Below, piece after piece: positions 42,701 to 54,034 of a DNA stretch of 64,000 bases (the stretch's first letter is position 1; each line of letters opens with the position of its first letter). The stretch is from Zasmidium citrigriseum (taxonomy: Eukaryota; Ascomycota; Dothideomycetes; Mycosphaerellales; Mycosphaerellaceae). The notes beneath the pieces are model-generated. The model was given only the letters and a program-made list of their open reading frames with translations. It ran no database searches and had not been told where the DNA came from. Position numbers and translations under genes: made by a program. The DNA is taken from positions 1,426,001 through 1,490,000 of the forward strand of contig NHNW01000001.1 in the NCBI GenBank assembly GCA_002786025.1, in the 5' to 3' direction.

Positions 42701-44375
42701 CAAGCTGGTTCATCGCAGATCGTCGGCGACTCTTGCAATGCTTCTACGGCAAGCTCTGGCTCATGGATATTGACGACGACAATCTCAAGAAAATGACGCC
42801 GTTCTTCACGATATCAGGCTTGACCAGTCGCTACCTTTCAAGCAACACAAAGGAGAAGACGGAGTACGAAGGCGATTCAAAGCCGTGCAAAGGCCTGACA
42901 CTCCAACTCCAGGGCAAGGCCAGATACCTCTCTCTGTAAGTCGATCAATCACTATGGCAAGGGAATATCAACTGACATAGCACAGACTCGCCCACGAAGA
43001 GAGCCAGAAGATCTATCTCCGACAGTTCAAGAACATTCAAGTTCTCTCTGCGAAGAACATGAAGCTCCGTCGGCACGTTGTTGTTGAGAACACAGCCATC
43101 TTCGGCAACGAGGAGACCGGGAGAGCCGTGGTGAGGGAGCAAGACAACCACCCCATGGTCTTCCTTTCAGAATCGAGCGTTCTGAAGAATGAGATACCGT
43201 GGTCCTTCATTGGTCCTCAGTTGTGCGCCATGATGGAGTTGAACGACTCAATGAACGTGCTCTTGCTTTCTATCCTCACCACGACAGATTACGAGATGAT
43301 CAAAGACATCTTGGAGCGTGCGAACTTTTGGAAGGAAGAGTACATTCCGCAAGCTCCCCCGCAGCAAGATGATGAAGACGATGAAGAGGATGTTCACAAG
43401 CCTCAAGTGGCTCCAGATCAATCGGACGCGAAGCCCAAAGTCAAGAAAGAGAGTCGCGAGCCATCGGAGACCGCCCCGCCAGCAGACAAGGCTCAACGCG
43501 GAAAATCGTCGACTTCATCCAGAAAGAGCTCGAGACCTTCGGACGGTGACGGTTCGTACTCAGGCCCATCGACTCGTCAACGTGGTTCAACATCAGCTCG
43601 ACCACGAGAGACATCGAGTCCAGCGCCGGAAGTATCAGACGACCGATACGAACAGGAACCAGCAGAGTCACAGGAGGATATCCTGATCAAGGCTATCATC
43701 AAAGCTGCCGAGAACTACGACATCGACAGTACCACTTTCATCGGGACATCCGCCGCAGAAGACGACGCTCTACTCAACGGTGCTGATCTCCTGCGCCCCT
43801 CCTTCGATGTGGAGGAGCCCGGAGCCGACAATGACGACCTCGACTTCCAGGGCGAGCTGTTCGTAAGTCACCATTCCTCCCTTCATTTTCACTCGAACCA
43901 TACTAACAAATACCAGCTCCTCAAAGTCCTCCAGCCCACCATTGACAACTGCGAAGCCATCTGGACAAGCGAGCATCGCACCCGCATCGGCCTCCCAGAC
44001 ATCGACCTCGACGAAGTCTACACTCCCTTTACCATTCGCGACCGAACGACCGCTCGGCAATTCACCCGCTTTCTCGGTGATCATGGCGTCGAGAAAGCCG
44101 ACGACTGGCGGAGCGAGGACATCACATACCACATCGACGTCGAGACGACCACGAACTCACAAAATGAGCCCTTCGTCTTCGACAATGACAAGATTGAACA
44201 AGCTCGCGAGTGGGCCCAGAGTGAACAGGACGTCCACATCATCGTGCGCGTCTACGATCTCAGCGAGGAGAACACGAAGCTCTGCATCTACGTCAACCCA
44301 CTTGAGCTTGTGTTGGGTGGGAAGTTGGAGATTGCTTCGACGTCAGGCTACTACTTGAAGCCGAAGGAGGGATGA
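39743..44375 (+). CDS. Large GHKL (Hsp90-like) ATPase, NO VEIN/sacsin type, 1492 aa
   Basis: Four exons: 39743-42258, 42309-42935, 42986-43862 and 43917-44375; introns of 50, 50, 50 and 54 nt class (GTAAGT donors; the last has a TACTAAC branch site). The N-terminal Bergerat fold has the N-box FIWEMIQNADDN (E59, N63), a G1-like CNETGF and a G2 loop KGYIGEKGIGWKSVF (119-133), as in Hsp90, sacsin and NO VEIN proteins. A long helical middle region follows, then a Ser/Pro/Glu linker (near residues 1160-1260). The end, about 1410-1470, has ITYHIDVETTT ... PFVFDNDKIEQAREW ... VHIIVRVYDL, which fits the DUF3883 pattern at the end of NO VEIN proteins, but the usual V-K-T is V-E-T. The role is unknown; an ATP-driven chaperone-like switch is inferred. 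Confidence 0.85.
43863..43916 (+). other. In-frame 54-nt intron of the GHKL gene, open if retained
   Basis: GTAAGT donor, TACTAAC branch site and TACCAG acceptor make this a strong intron. Its length is a multiple of three and it contains no stop, so retention would insert 18 residues without changing the frame. Confidence 0.85.
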
Positions 44376-44665
44376 AAAGGAGCAAGGGAAAGAAGAGAGA
44401 GGAGAGAAGAAAGAAAGGAGAGATGGAAGCCTGCATGACCCCTACGACTGATTTCCTTATCCTTTGTACGAATAGCATCTACGACAACAACACAGGGGAC
44501 GATGTACGATACCCACAGAAAGGTAGCTAGCTCATCACAGAAAATGGTATATATTCAAAAACCCCCATCTACCCAACAGCCCTCTCACTCACGCTCAAAA
44601 TTCATATCATCATACCGCTATGCTGTCGTCAATAAACACAAAACGCCCTCCTCTCACATCACTCA
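44376..44665. other. Short convergent interval with a 39-nt purine tract
   Basis: The GHKL gene (+) and the phosphatase gene (-) converge here. Bases 44384-44422 are A or G only, possibly a triplex-prone or termination-related tract. Nothing else is seen. Confidence 0.6.
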
Positions 44666-47600
44666 TCACCGTCCATACTCCAAACTCGGAATAATCACCG
44701 GCCCATACTTCATCGGCTGCCCAAAAGCGCCCTCCCCCTGCACCATAAAATCCGCCGCAAGACTCAGTCTCCCGGCTCCACCAGCACTCCCACCCCCGCT
44801 GAAACCCGCCTGTACAACCTCCGGATCATAAGCCACACAAGCCAGATAATTCCTCCTGCCCATCAAGCGCCTCGTCTCACGTGGCCTGCCATCGACATCC
44901 GCGGCGAAGATCTCCATCATATCCTCTTTGGTGTCTGATGGGGCGCCGATTTGGGAGCGGTGGCCGTTGGCGGGGATGTAGAGTTGTTTGTTGTTGTGCA
45001 GCATGCGGATGACGTAGGAGGGCGAGGGGGCGTTTACGATGGAGGAGGTGATGAGTTGGTACATGGTCTTGTGGTCGGAGGGTTTGGAGGGGTCGTGGAC
45101 GAGGCCGGCGCCGCAGACGTTGACGCTGCCGGAGAGGAAGGTCATGCGGAGGGATTTGTTGTGGGCTATGCCTTGGAGGGTGCGGATGATGTAGGTTCTT
45201 TCGAGGTCCTGGACGGAAGGTCAGTACTTGGGGTAGATGTTTGGAGAGGACAGGGCTTACTTTTGAGTCGTGAGTCCACAGATCGCGAAGTTCATCGAGC
45301 ATATCGATGTCGCCAAAGGGACTTAGCACGCCTTGCATGAGACCGGACTTGCCTACTGCTTTCTTGATGCCGTCGAAGCCAGAGTTGACTGCGCCTTTGG
45401 CTCCTACGATACCAGCCACACCACCTGCGACTTTGCCGAGCATATTGAAACCGCCTGTGACTGCCTTCTTGCCAGTTGCCACAGTATTCGCTACCTGTTC
45501 GACTGCTTCTAGGCGAGGGTAGATGATTGGCACCGGTAGCAGCCAGATGCAATGTTGTACGCTTGGCGGTAATGTAGCGATCTTGGGGAAGATTCCTTGG
45601 TAGGTCGGTCCTGCCATGACTTGTCTCTCGCCCCGCTCACTCCGGGTGTCTGGGCCAACAATCACAACATTCGGTCCAAGGTACTTGATAAAGTGCCAGC
45701 CCTTTCCAGTGATGGTAAAGAGGTCGATATCGTTCGAGACATTCCTGAGGATCTCGTGCGTGGTGTGGTGCTGGAAGAGCAAGTACATCTCAATACCGAT
45801 CCGTCCGAGATTCTTGAAGACGTGGCTCTCTTGCATGTATTCCGGATAGGAGCCATATCCATCAAAGATGTCGTGATCGTCTAGACAGCAGACGTGCGGT
45901 ATCTGAGCGAAAGCTTCCTTCACAGCAGGTTGATCGAAGTGCGAGGTGTAGTAGTGGAAGTAGGCGTGGGTGACATCCTCTTCCATCTTCGCTGTCCACG
46001 GTGCAGTCTTCCGATTCTCCTTGCCACTGATTTGTGTCCACTGCTTCAGAGCTGGGATGTCCTTCCACAGTCGGTCTGCGTAGATTTGACCACCAAGACC
46101 AACTTGTGCGTGGAAGCCGCCACATTCTTGGTGCTTCAGGAGAACATCCTTCCACATCAGGGGCATACCGCCAAGTTTGGATCTGTCGTTTGCTGACACG
46201 TTTATGGCAAAGTCGTTACCCGAATGCGCGATGAAACGCCAGCTGGCCTCGTTCTTCCCAGCGATGAGAAACTCGTAACGTGTGCAGCCTAGGTGGGAGG
46301 TGATGGCGTACGTCCACTTGGCAGGGCCGTTCTCTTCCATTCTCAGATCCACATCGTATCGATAGAAGATCCACCTCTGGTGAGAGTGAATAGGATGCGC
46401 CTTGAGCTGTCGAGGATTCGGGCTGAGATCTAGCGACTGATGAATGTGGATTGTCGGAGGTTGAGTTGCCGCATCACAGATCAACAGAATACTGCCAAGC
46501 CATAGACCTCGCTCGAGATCCATGTTTGTATATCGCAGGTATGGCCCAAAGTAGACGGCATTGGATGGCTGAATCTTATACATGTCCACACCAGCGCTTG
46601 GAGGTGGTCCTGTAAATCCCGTCGCTGCCGGGCTTGCCATGGAGTTCATCGAAAGCATGCTTTGACGATCGTAGTTTGCCATCTGCTGCACAGGGAAACC
46701 AGGTGAAGCAAGCGGCTGCTTGAAGACCGAACCCACTGGACTGGCGACTGTGGGTACCGGACTTGTAGGTTCCTGCAGATTCAACGGAGTAGGCCCTTTG
46801 GGGAATTCCCACTGCGTTGACTGTGTTGGAAGATGAATGTAATAGTATTGACCCGAGTTGTTGTCCAGATGGGCAATCCAGCCTTCTGGGAGGGGAGGTG
46901 GGCTTGCTGGTCCGGCTGGTCCTGGCTGTCCTGGCTGCTGAACAGCCGCCTGATTCGCTTGCGCTGTATTGACAGGTGTCAGACCATGCGCAGGCCCCGA
47001 TGCACCATTCTGTTGTTGGGCACCTGGCTGAGGGGACGCGCCATTCTGACGTTGGGTGTCATTAGCGAACGCCGGATGCTGCCGTACATTCGGGTCCGTG
47101 GGTCTTCGTCCTTGATCCGCACCAGCAGCTGCATTTGGACTTGCGCTGTTAGCGTACCTGCCCTTCTCATTGGGATACTGAGAGTGGGAAGAACCAGCAG
47201 CAGGCGGCGAATAAGCCGGAGGCGGCTCGTCGTGAATACTCATACTGTTCACTCCAGCTTCGATCTGTGGACTCGTTGAAGGCTGCGGTGGTCGTGGATA
47301 GCTCGGTTGACGATCTCTTGTCTGTGATGGCACATCTGAACCTCTCGAAGACACCTCCTCAGTTCCTTGAAAAGTGATAGGTGGGCCATGCGGCGCTGAA
47401 CCTGGCTGCTCCGTCGGACTCCACCTCCCACTAGACTGCTGCTGAGGTTGCGCTTCTGGAACTCTTGTTGGCTGAGGTGCTGCGTAATGTGCCCTCCTCG
47501 CTGCTGCAGCCGCGCTTTGAGCTTGCATCTCATTGAGTGTGTTTTGCCCAGGAATACCCGACGCTGCGTATCTTGCCTCAATCCCTGTCAATCCGCTGGG

Positions 47601-48410
47601 TGGCTAATCGATTGGTGTCTCGGGTGGTGGCGGCGAACCTCTTGACGCTCGGGTAGTCGACGTTGAAGCAGTGCTGCTCAGCCGATTCACACCTGCTGGG
47701 TCGGGCACGTGCATCCTATTCTGCGCCAACGCTGCCGCCGCACTCGTGCTCGCCGGAGGAGCTGCACCTAATGGTGGCGGGTAGAATTGTTGCTGATAGT
47801 CCTCACTCTGCGCACTCTGCTTTCGCTGCGGTTTCACTTGAAACAAGCCGTCATCGTCGTCGCTCTTGTGTGGAGGCTCCGGGCCACCAGGTGAATCTGG
47901 AGGAATAATGTTCTTCGCTGGAGTTCCTCTCCTCTCTGCCAGTCTGGATGAGTGACCAAGAGTAGGCGATCCACCGTATCCTCCCGCTGTCGGCCTGTTC
48001 GGATCATTTGGAGCGAATCGAGGCCTAGCACCATGTCCACTGCCGTCCGACGACATACTGCCTGTCCTCAAATGGGGAGGTCCCGTAGCTCTCCCCTCTT
48101 CTGCCAGCTCTTGTGGTGTTCCTGTGCGACTGGGAGCCTTTGCGCCTGGCAATGCTCCCGGCGTGGGCTGTCTTCGCGCCCTGTCGTCTGGATAAGGCAG
48201 CGGACCGGTCGGCGGTGGCGAGGTGGGGGCGCCGTAGGCAGCGCTGCTACTGGGCGGGACTCGGTACTGGGCCCATTGCTCTCTCGGCTCAGGCTTGGTG
48301 GATTGCGGTGAGGGCTGCTTGTTGATGCGCAGGGGCTGCGGCGTTTCGGAGGGGTTGGTCTGGGGAGAGTCGGGTTTCAGGAAGAGCTCCTCTCTGTCGT
48401 CGGCGGCCAT
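44666..48410 (-). CDS. WW and PhoD-like phosphatase protein with an in-frame TAG
   Basis: Three reading blocks: 48410-47607, 47603-45261 (same frame, separated by TAG 47606-47604) and, after a 52-nt intron (GTAAGC ... GTCCAG), 45208-44666. The total is about 1229 codons. The first 500 residues are disordered, rich in Pro, Gln and Ser. A WW domain follows (LPEGWIAHLDNNSGQYYYI ... STQWEFP). A PhoD-like metallophosphatase region begins near residue 640, with HAQVGLGGQIYADRLW and the metal-site block CLDDHDIFDGYGSYP. A DELRDLWTHDSKDLERTYII segment crosses the last intron. The TAG sits between PPPETPID and PPSGLTGIEARYAASG, which read as one continuous protein. No candidate intron is strong: a GTCGAC donor at 47661 with a CCCAG acceptor at 47596 (66 nt) keeps frame but has no clear branch site. 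Cell role unknown. Confidence 0.8.
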
Positions 48411-50173
48411 GCTGAGGTCGCCGTCGCTGCCAAAACCGGTTTGGAGGGGCGGAAGGCGCGCCTGCGGCTGGGGGACACGCGGGCTCTGAGGATGCAGCTT
48501 CCCTGCACTTCACGTGTCGCCGATCGATGTCGTACTCGACGTCACTCTGCTTGCTTCTTCGGGACTGCGGTTTTGGGAGGAAGATGTGTTAGGAGAGAGG
48601 GAAGTGAAGAGGAGTAGAACCAGAAATGAGTATTCGCATGCTCTACCTACGCTACGTGCAAGCTCGCGCTCGCGGCCCAAAGGTATGCGTAGCGAACCTG
48701 TAAGCGCGCCTGGTTGGAGGTGTAGGCAGAGTGACGTGGATCCTCCACGAAGCCTCCCGCCTCGCCCATTCGCTGCTGCAAGCGCCAGCAGAACCCTTGG
48801 CGTGAAGGGCAATATCCCGCTGCACTTGGCCGCATGTCTGCGGCCGTCTTCTGGGGAGAGCGATGCATTGGCTCCTGTACGGCAAATCGGAGGTGAAACA
48901 TATCACATCTTCGCCAAAACGAGTGCCGAGAGGATGTATAGAAGCAGAGAGATTGCAGGTGAGGTTGAGAATGCATGCCTGAGGCCATAGACGCTAGCCG
49001 CTTTGAGCCGTATATCGCCGCTACTGCTTCCATCCCATTCCCTACAATCTACAATCTACAACCACGGATATGCCAAACTTCGAACATTGCATACTCGCAA
49101 AGGCTGGTGCTTTGGCTTGTATGCGGGCTCCACATACGCTCTGAAAGCTCCCTGCCAGCTTCCTGGGCTTGAAACATGGACTCCAGCATCGATGGCCCTT
49201 CGCAATACCAGTATCGCTTCACCACGCACGACTGGCAGATCCGTCAACTCAACTCTCGGCAGTTTTGCATCCCGCTGGTGGTCCGAAGGCTCAACGGATG
49301 GCGCTTGACAGGAATGATGCGACAGAGACTGGCAATTGTCGTGCTCGAAGGGGAGTTGGATTCAACCTCATTGCTTCGCATCAAGAGCGAGCATACCTCT
49401 TCCTCGGACTATCTTCTGAATCGTCACCACCGTGTGCTGCAGTTTTGTGCTGTTCGTTCGGCAACCCCTGCGTAGGTCTGAGCTCTAGAGTCGGTCCGCC
49501 GTGTCGATCCACCGTGGAGGATCTTCCCCGTTCACTGGCGCGAAATCCGACAACTTCACCCGCTGTTCTCTACACAGCTGCTCGTGCCGGAAGCGACACG
49601 GCTACTCTGCCTACCCTGAGAAGTGATCCAGCAGCGATTACTGTTCACCAGGTGTACTATTCCACCAGGCCGACTTGAATTCATCCTCGCATATTCGAAG
49701 TCTGAGCTCTAGGCGTTGGAAAGTATCGAGGTTTATCGAACGTTGGCTGCTAATGCATGACAGAACCCTCGCATCCCACCTAGCCAGCTGCCACACCCGT
49801 CCGATTGGGCCAAATGCTGGCAAAGCAGGCGTGACAGGACAGCTTTAAACCGAATGTGTTTTGTGTCGTGGGGTACATGCGGCGTATTGAAACTCTGATA
49901 ATGTACAGGTCTGCGGCACCTCGTCCTCTCGACGCTGCTTTCCTCCTTTCCACTGCATCTGCCAGCAAAACACGCATGACTTACCGGACGACTTGAGCCA
50001 CTCTCCCGGAAGCAGCGGTATTCACCTCGCCCGCCAAATACAAGAGCGGAGCCATTCCTTAACTTCCGGCTCCAAGGATCCCAGGTCACATAACCATGCT
50101 GCTGCTAGCTTGGCGCCTCAGATTTTAGGACGTGTGCGGACATCCCAGTCTGCTCTCTCCACGACCACGACGT
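48411..50173. other. Long intergenic region (1.76 kb) between divergent genes
   Basis: The widest gap in the window, upstream of both the phosphatase gene (-) and the receptor gene (+). A 99-codon frame from ATG 49176 (MDSSIDGPSQYQYRFTTHDW) and an overlapping one in another frame are the best open reading frames, but neither has a recognisable domain. No RNA gene or repeat seen. A cryptic spliced gene is possible. Confidence 0.4.
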
Positions 50174-51317
50174 ATGTCAAGGGCATCGACAAACATCACG
50201 ATTCCCCATGGCTATCATCAACCTTTTTCCGTGGTGACGGACACCGACCATGGCGCCTGGATTATCATTGCTACAGCGTTGGGGATTTCACAGATATTGC
50301 TGTTCGCCGGTATACGCATCTTTGTTCGCCGCGTCATCAACCCAGGCCTCGCTTTCGACGACTTGATGGTCTTTACCGCAACTGCATTCGCGATCATTCA
50401 ATCATCTTTGGTCCTCAGCGCCTGCCATTATGGACTTGGCAGGTCATCAAAACTCATACCACCCGACGATCAGCAAACATTGCAGAAGCTGTACTATGCA
50501 GCCGCCTTGTTCTTTACCATAGCTCTCGGGTTGTCAAAAGCTGCTGTGGCTGTTTTCCTCCTTCGATTGGCACCATTTGACCCGCATCGGAAAGTCATCA
50601 AGACCGTCTTTATCGCAGTCCTCGCATGGACTCTCGCCCTCTTCCTCGCAGTTGCGTTGAGATGCAATCTATCCCGCCCATGGATCTTTCTCGGAGAGCA
50701 ATGCACAGGCTTGTTCCTACGTTGGGGCATTCTTGAAGGCTTTGGTTGCTTCTTCGAACTCTTCATGTTTGGAATAGCAGTCTGGCTGGTCTTGGGTCTA
50801 CACATCAGACAGGCCAGCATCATTACGGTGATTGTGATGTTTGCATTTCGACTGCCGTATGTTTTGCCGTACGACTCAATGGCAAGTACTAATCTGTGGT
50901 AGTGTCATCGTTTTCGTCATTCTACGACTACGAAGCTTCGACAAGCACGGCTTTCAGGAGGACCCAACTTTCCGAGAAGCAGAGGCGATATGCTGGACAC
51001 AGGCCGAGCTCAATTACTCCATCATTTCAACTACTATTCTGATCCTCCGTCCGCTTGTGAGTAACCTCACGACTCACTACGGTGGACAAGGACGAACAGG
51101 CAAAGACAGCGACGAGACATATCAAATGCATCTGCTCTCTGCGGAGGGTTCGAGCCGACGAGGCACTGAAGGTACTATCACGACTGGTCCCGGGAACTTT
51201 CGCTCGGATAGCGAGCCGAGCGGCATTGATGTGTATGCAGCTATGAGTGGAGCGTTGCCGACTGCTGGACCTAGCCGTTCGAGACCGACGGTGATTCCAT
51301 CAACGGATTGGATATAG
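50174..51317 (+). CDS. Fungal rhodopsin-like seven-helix membrane protein (PTH11-like group), 365 aa
   Basis: Two exons: 50174-50856 and 50903-51317, with a 46-nt intron (GTATGT donor, TACTAAT branch site, GTGGTAG acceptor) joining FAFRLPVIVFVILRLRSF. The product is 365 aa. Seven hydrophobic helices can be traced (WIIIATALGISQILLFAGI; DDLMVFTATAFAIIQSSL; LYYAAALFFTIALGLSKA; TVFIAVLAWTLALFLAVAL; FFELFMFGIAVWLVLGLHI; ITVIVMFAFRLPVIVFVIL; and a last one near ISTTILILRPLV). FAFRLP and CWTQAELNYSIISTT are typical of the fungal rhodopsin domain (PF20684). The C-terminus is Ser/Gly/Thr-rich and cytosolic, probably phosphorylated. The family includes candidate surface sensors; ligand and partner are unknown. 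No CFEM domain precedes the helices. Confidence 0.88.
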
Positions 51318-51526
51318 CGTCCCAGTACGAAGCTCGGTTCGAAATACAAACCCCATTAGTGGTACCTCTATCAGAAGGTGACACCCTCGATGTTCCGGCC
51401 AAACTGGCAGATAGCTTCAGCAATCTCAAACTTTGTCGCAAAGGCCAAGGATGCAAAGAGCTCTTCAAGAGCCTTGTCTCAATTGGTTTTCTCGAGAGAG
51501 CAAAGCTTCCTGTTCCAGTGGATTAG
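51308..51526 (+). pseudogene. Small frame, probable gene remnant related to 53.7 kb
   Basis: ATG 51308 overlaps the last 10 bases of the receptor gene in another frame. The 72 codons encode YEARFEIQTPLVVP ... ADSFSNLKLCRKGQGC ... FLERAKLPVPVD. Part of it resembles the reading of 53.75-53.93 kb (WERFFTDPLILVP, DAFSS, LKKG, VERATLPV), which is broken by stops. Taken together they look like two decayed copies of one unknown gene end, but the match is by eye and weak. A real 72-aa gene is also possible. Confidence 0.3.
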
Positions 51527-51788
51527 GAGTGTAAACGCCGCCAGCCGTTAATCGCGGGTTGTTTGAAACCCAAACGCCATTGAAGCGGGTATCCGCATCC
51601 AGGACTCAGAATTTTGAAAGAAGCCGTCGACTGTAGGTATCCGTGCGTTCACGTCACGATCAAACAAAGGAATGCGACCAAGAATGCGTTCGGCCCCTTG
51701 CCTTGCCCTCTCTTTACACCTCACACGTCCCTGTCAGCAACACCATCACCCAAATACAATCATTGTAAAGTGACAAGCAACAACCAAA

Positions 51789-52256
51789 ATGTCACGCGAA
51801 GCCTACATCCCCCCGAACCTCAACAACTCCAACTCCAACCCCTCCCCCGCTAACAACTCCTCCACCTCAACCCCCAACCACTCCCAAGACCAAACCTCCG
51901 ACGCCCCCAATCGCCAACCCTCCACCGAACGCGACCCCAACGCCGTGGACTTCAGCGCCGACGACCGGACCGGTCGTCCCAAGAACTACAACTCCGCGAA
52001 TCTGGAATACCAAACTCCTGCGCGGCCCATCGAGACGAAATGGGTTTGTGTCGAGTGCGAGGCGGTGCAGAAGTTTGGGCCGAGGGATTATCTCAGGTGT
52101 CGGGAGTGTGGGGATAGGGATCCGGGGATGTGTTTTTGGAAGGTGAAGGATTATGGGAAGTGAGTACTTGGTTTTGGTTGCTTTGTTAGGGGAAGGGATG
52201 ACTGACTGTGGTGTGCTAGGATGGATATCGATGATCGGACTTGGTGGGCGCGGTGA
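51789..52256 (+). CDS. Rpb12/RPABC4-like zinc-ribbon protein, 135 aa
   Basis: Two exons: 51789-52159 and 52220-52256. The 60-nt intron (GTGAGT donor, GTGCTAG acceptor) joins KDYGKMDIDDRTWWAR. The first 75 residues are Asn/Ser/Pro-rich and disordered. The rest has a zinc ribbon: WVCVECEAVQKFGPRDYLRC, then RECGD, four cysteines as C-x2-C-x13-C-x2-C, and the GPRDYLRCRECG block matches the KPRDPIRCRECG of RNA polymerase subunit Rpb12 (shared by Pol I, II and III). However the usual final basic, aromatic segment (LYKKRT...) is replaced by RDPGMCFWKVKDYGK. Either a diverged Rpb12 or a paralogue; I cannot tell whether another copy exists. Ending is set by the 37-nt last exon. Confidence 0.7.
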
Positions 52257-52462
52257 GGGCTTGAAGGAATGGATATTTGGCAGACATGTGCGAGAAGGGG
52301 AGGCTGTGAGAGTCAAGAATGGTGTGTCGTCGAGTACGACGAACGAACGAAGGAGTGCGAGGTAGAGACATGTCGATTTCATCTCCACGATAACACGCCA
52401 TGGCATGGCATCCGTCTTCTTGTCCACCTAACAACATCGTCTTACAATCGAGAATTTCCAAT

Positions 52463-53104
52463 TCATTCCTTGACCAGCTGGAAGAACTCCTTGATTGACT
52501 GCTTTCGCCAGTCATATCTCAAGAACCGATCGAAAGGCGGGAGTCTTGTCCACTCCGAACTATGGGCCACCTGTACAACTTCCCACATCATGACTCCCGC
52601 TGCAGTGGCAGAGATGGACCAGGCGTCCCCGGAGCCGTGCCCAGGCCGCCTAAGTGCAACATCTTGGACTGGTGGCTGCGTGAAGAGCTGGCGTGCCCAT
52701 GAAGAGTTGGCTATGGTGTTCCCAGGGAGACTGTGATAGATAACAGGGTGGACAGCGACAGCGCGTGGCATGGATGGTTCTGCTTTGGTTGAGAAATGTG
52801 GGAGTTTGCCGTTTTCTTCGTATTCTTGTTTATTGGGTACGTTGTAGTGGAGAGCGTCCGTGGGGATCGGCTTGAAGAATAGGGCTTGCTGGATTGGCGT
52901 CGAGCCTTCGATAACGGCTCGCCACTGGCGACAGACGCGCTGGGCGCTGACGAGTAGGTTCTGGGCTGGAATATCCATGAAGATGGCCTCGAGGAGTTCG
53001 GTCGTGCCGAGGACGCGGGCCGTGGCGGCAGCGACCTGAGCGACGTTAGACGTGAAAGCCATGTCTTGAATGTGTCGACATACCTCATCTCCGTCACTCT
53101 TCAT
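52463..53104 (-). CDS. Fungal F-box protein, 213 aa
   Basis: A single exon from ATG 53104 to 52463. Residues 32-70 (GTTELLEAIFMDIPAQNLLV, then SAQRVCRQWRAVIEG) are an F-box of a type common in Dothideomycetes (T-E-L-L-E-x-I-F-x-x-[IL]-P-x-x-x-L-L-x-x-Q-R-V-C-x-x-W). After it come a variable central part and a more regular C-terminus (EWTRLPPFDRFLRYDWRKQSI). F-box proteins recruit substrates to SCF ubiquitin ligases through Skp1; the substrate is unknown. An alternative start at ATG 53059 would remove 15 residues. The gene is convergent with the Rpb12-like gene, about 200 bp apart. Confidence 0.82.
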   Translation of the reverse strand: MKSDGDEVCRHIQDMAFTSNVAQVAAATARVLGTTELLEAIFMDIPAQNLLVSAQRVCRQWRAVIEGSTPIQQALFFKPIPTDALHYNVPNKQEYEENGKLPHFSTKAEPSMPRAVAVHPVIYHSLPGNTIANSSWARQLFTQPPVQDVALRRPGHGSGDAWSISATAAGVMMWEVVQVAHSSEWTRLPPFDRFLRYDWRKQSIKEFFQLVKE

Positions 53105-54034
53105 CCTTTCAGTGGTGAGTGTGGTGGGTGGGTGGATTGGATGCTGCTGTTGTGGCGGAGAAGTTGGAGCGGCACTTGCTCGTTTGCGTTGACATGTTGC
53201 TAGCGTGGTCTGTGCAAGGCGCTAGTCTGCGCCAATCCATGCTTTCACATGTGACGATAAATTCGCAAACTCTTAAGGCTTTCTCTCCCAACTACCACTT
53301 TTCTCTCAACCCTCTTCGTCCACGCCCCCGCTCTCTGTCCGACCTTTGTCCTTTCGTCTTGCCCGCTACCATGCCAATCCCCCTCCGTTTCTTGATCTAA
53401 AGTCATATGCTCTTAATCCCGACCTGCAGCAGAGCTTTGATGAACTCGGCGTTGGCCCACACGACCATGAGGTATAGGAGGCAACTTGCCGAGAGTTTGT
53501 CACCGAACAGAGAGACCGCGACCGAGTATCAAAGAGAAACCATGCGTGTCTCGAAACCGTATCTAATCAGGCGTTCGCCGTATCTGCCATGCAGATCGCA
53601 CGCATCCGAGCTCAGTGGGCTACTGGCATCGATCACACCAAGTCCACAGCTTGGAATACCGATGATACTTGCAGAGGGAGAGAGCGATCCAAGTCCAAGT
53701 CCAAGGTTAGTTTGATTGGTTAGCTACATGCAATTGACAATTGCCAGATGATCCCATTTTGGGAGAGATTCTTCACCGACCCGCTGATTCTTGTACCCCC
53801 GGGAGTTCCAGGCAAAGTGGAAGATGCCTTCAGCAGTCCTCAATTTCCTTAAGAAGGGCTAAGAGTGCAACAAGCCCCCTGATAGCTTAGACTGGCGTGT
53901 TCCCGTTGAGAGAGCTACTCTTCCGGTTTGAGTGGAAGAAGGAGGGTAGCACTGGCCCAGCTTCGGATTCTTTCGGAGCTTCCACTCATCCAATAAGACT
54001 GATCTCAGCCTGCCGCAGCATCCTCAGAGCTACT
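53105..54034. other. Intergenic region with a decayed fragment
   Basis: About 930 bp. A spliced-looking piece at 53590-53851 (QIARIRAQWATGIDHTK ..., GTTAGT donor near 53704, TTGCCAG acceptor near 53747, then MIPFWERFFTDPLILVPPGV) ends in a stop soon after. It resembles the remnant at 51.3 kb. I treat it as a relic, not a gene. Confidence 0.35.
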
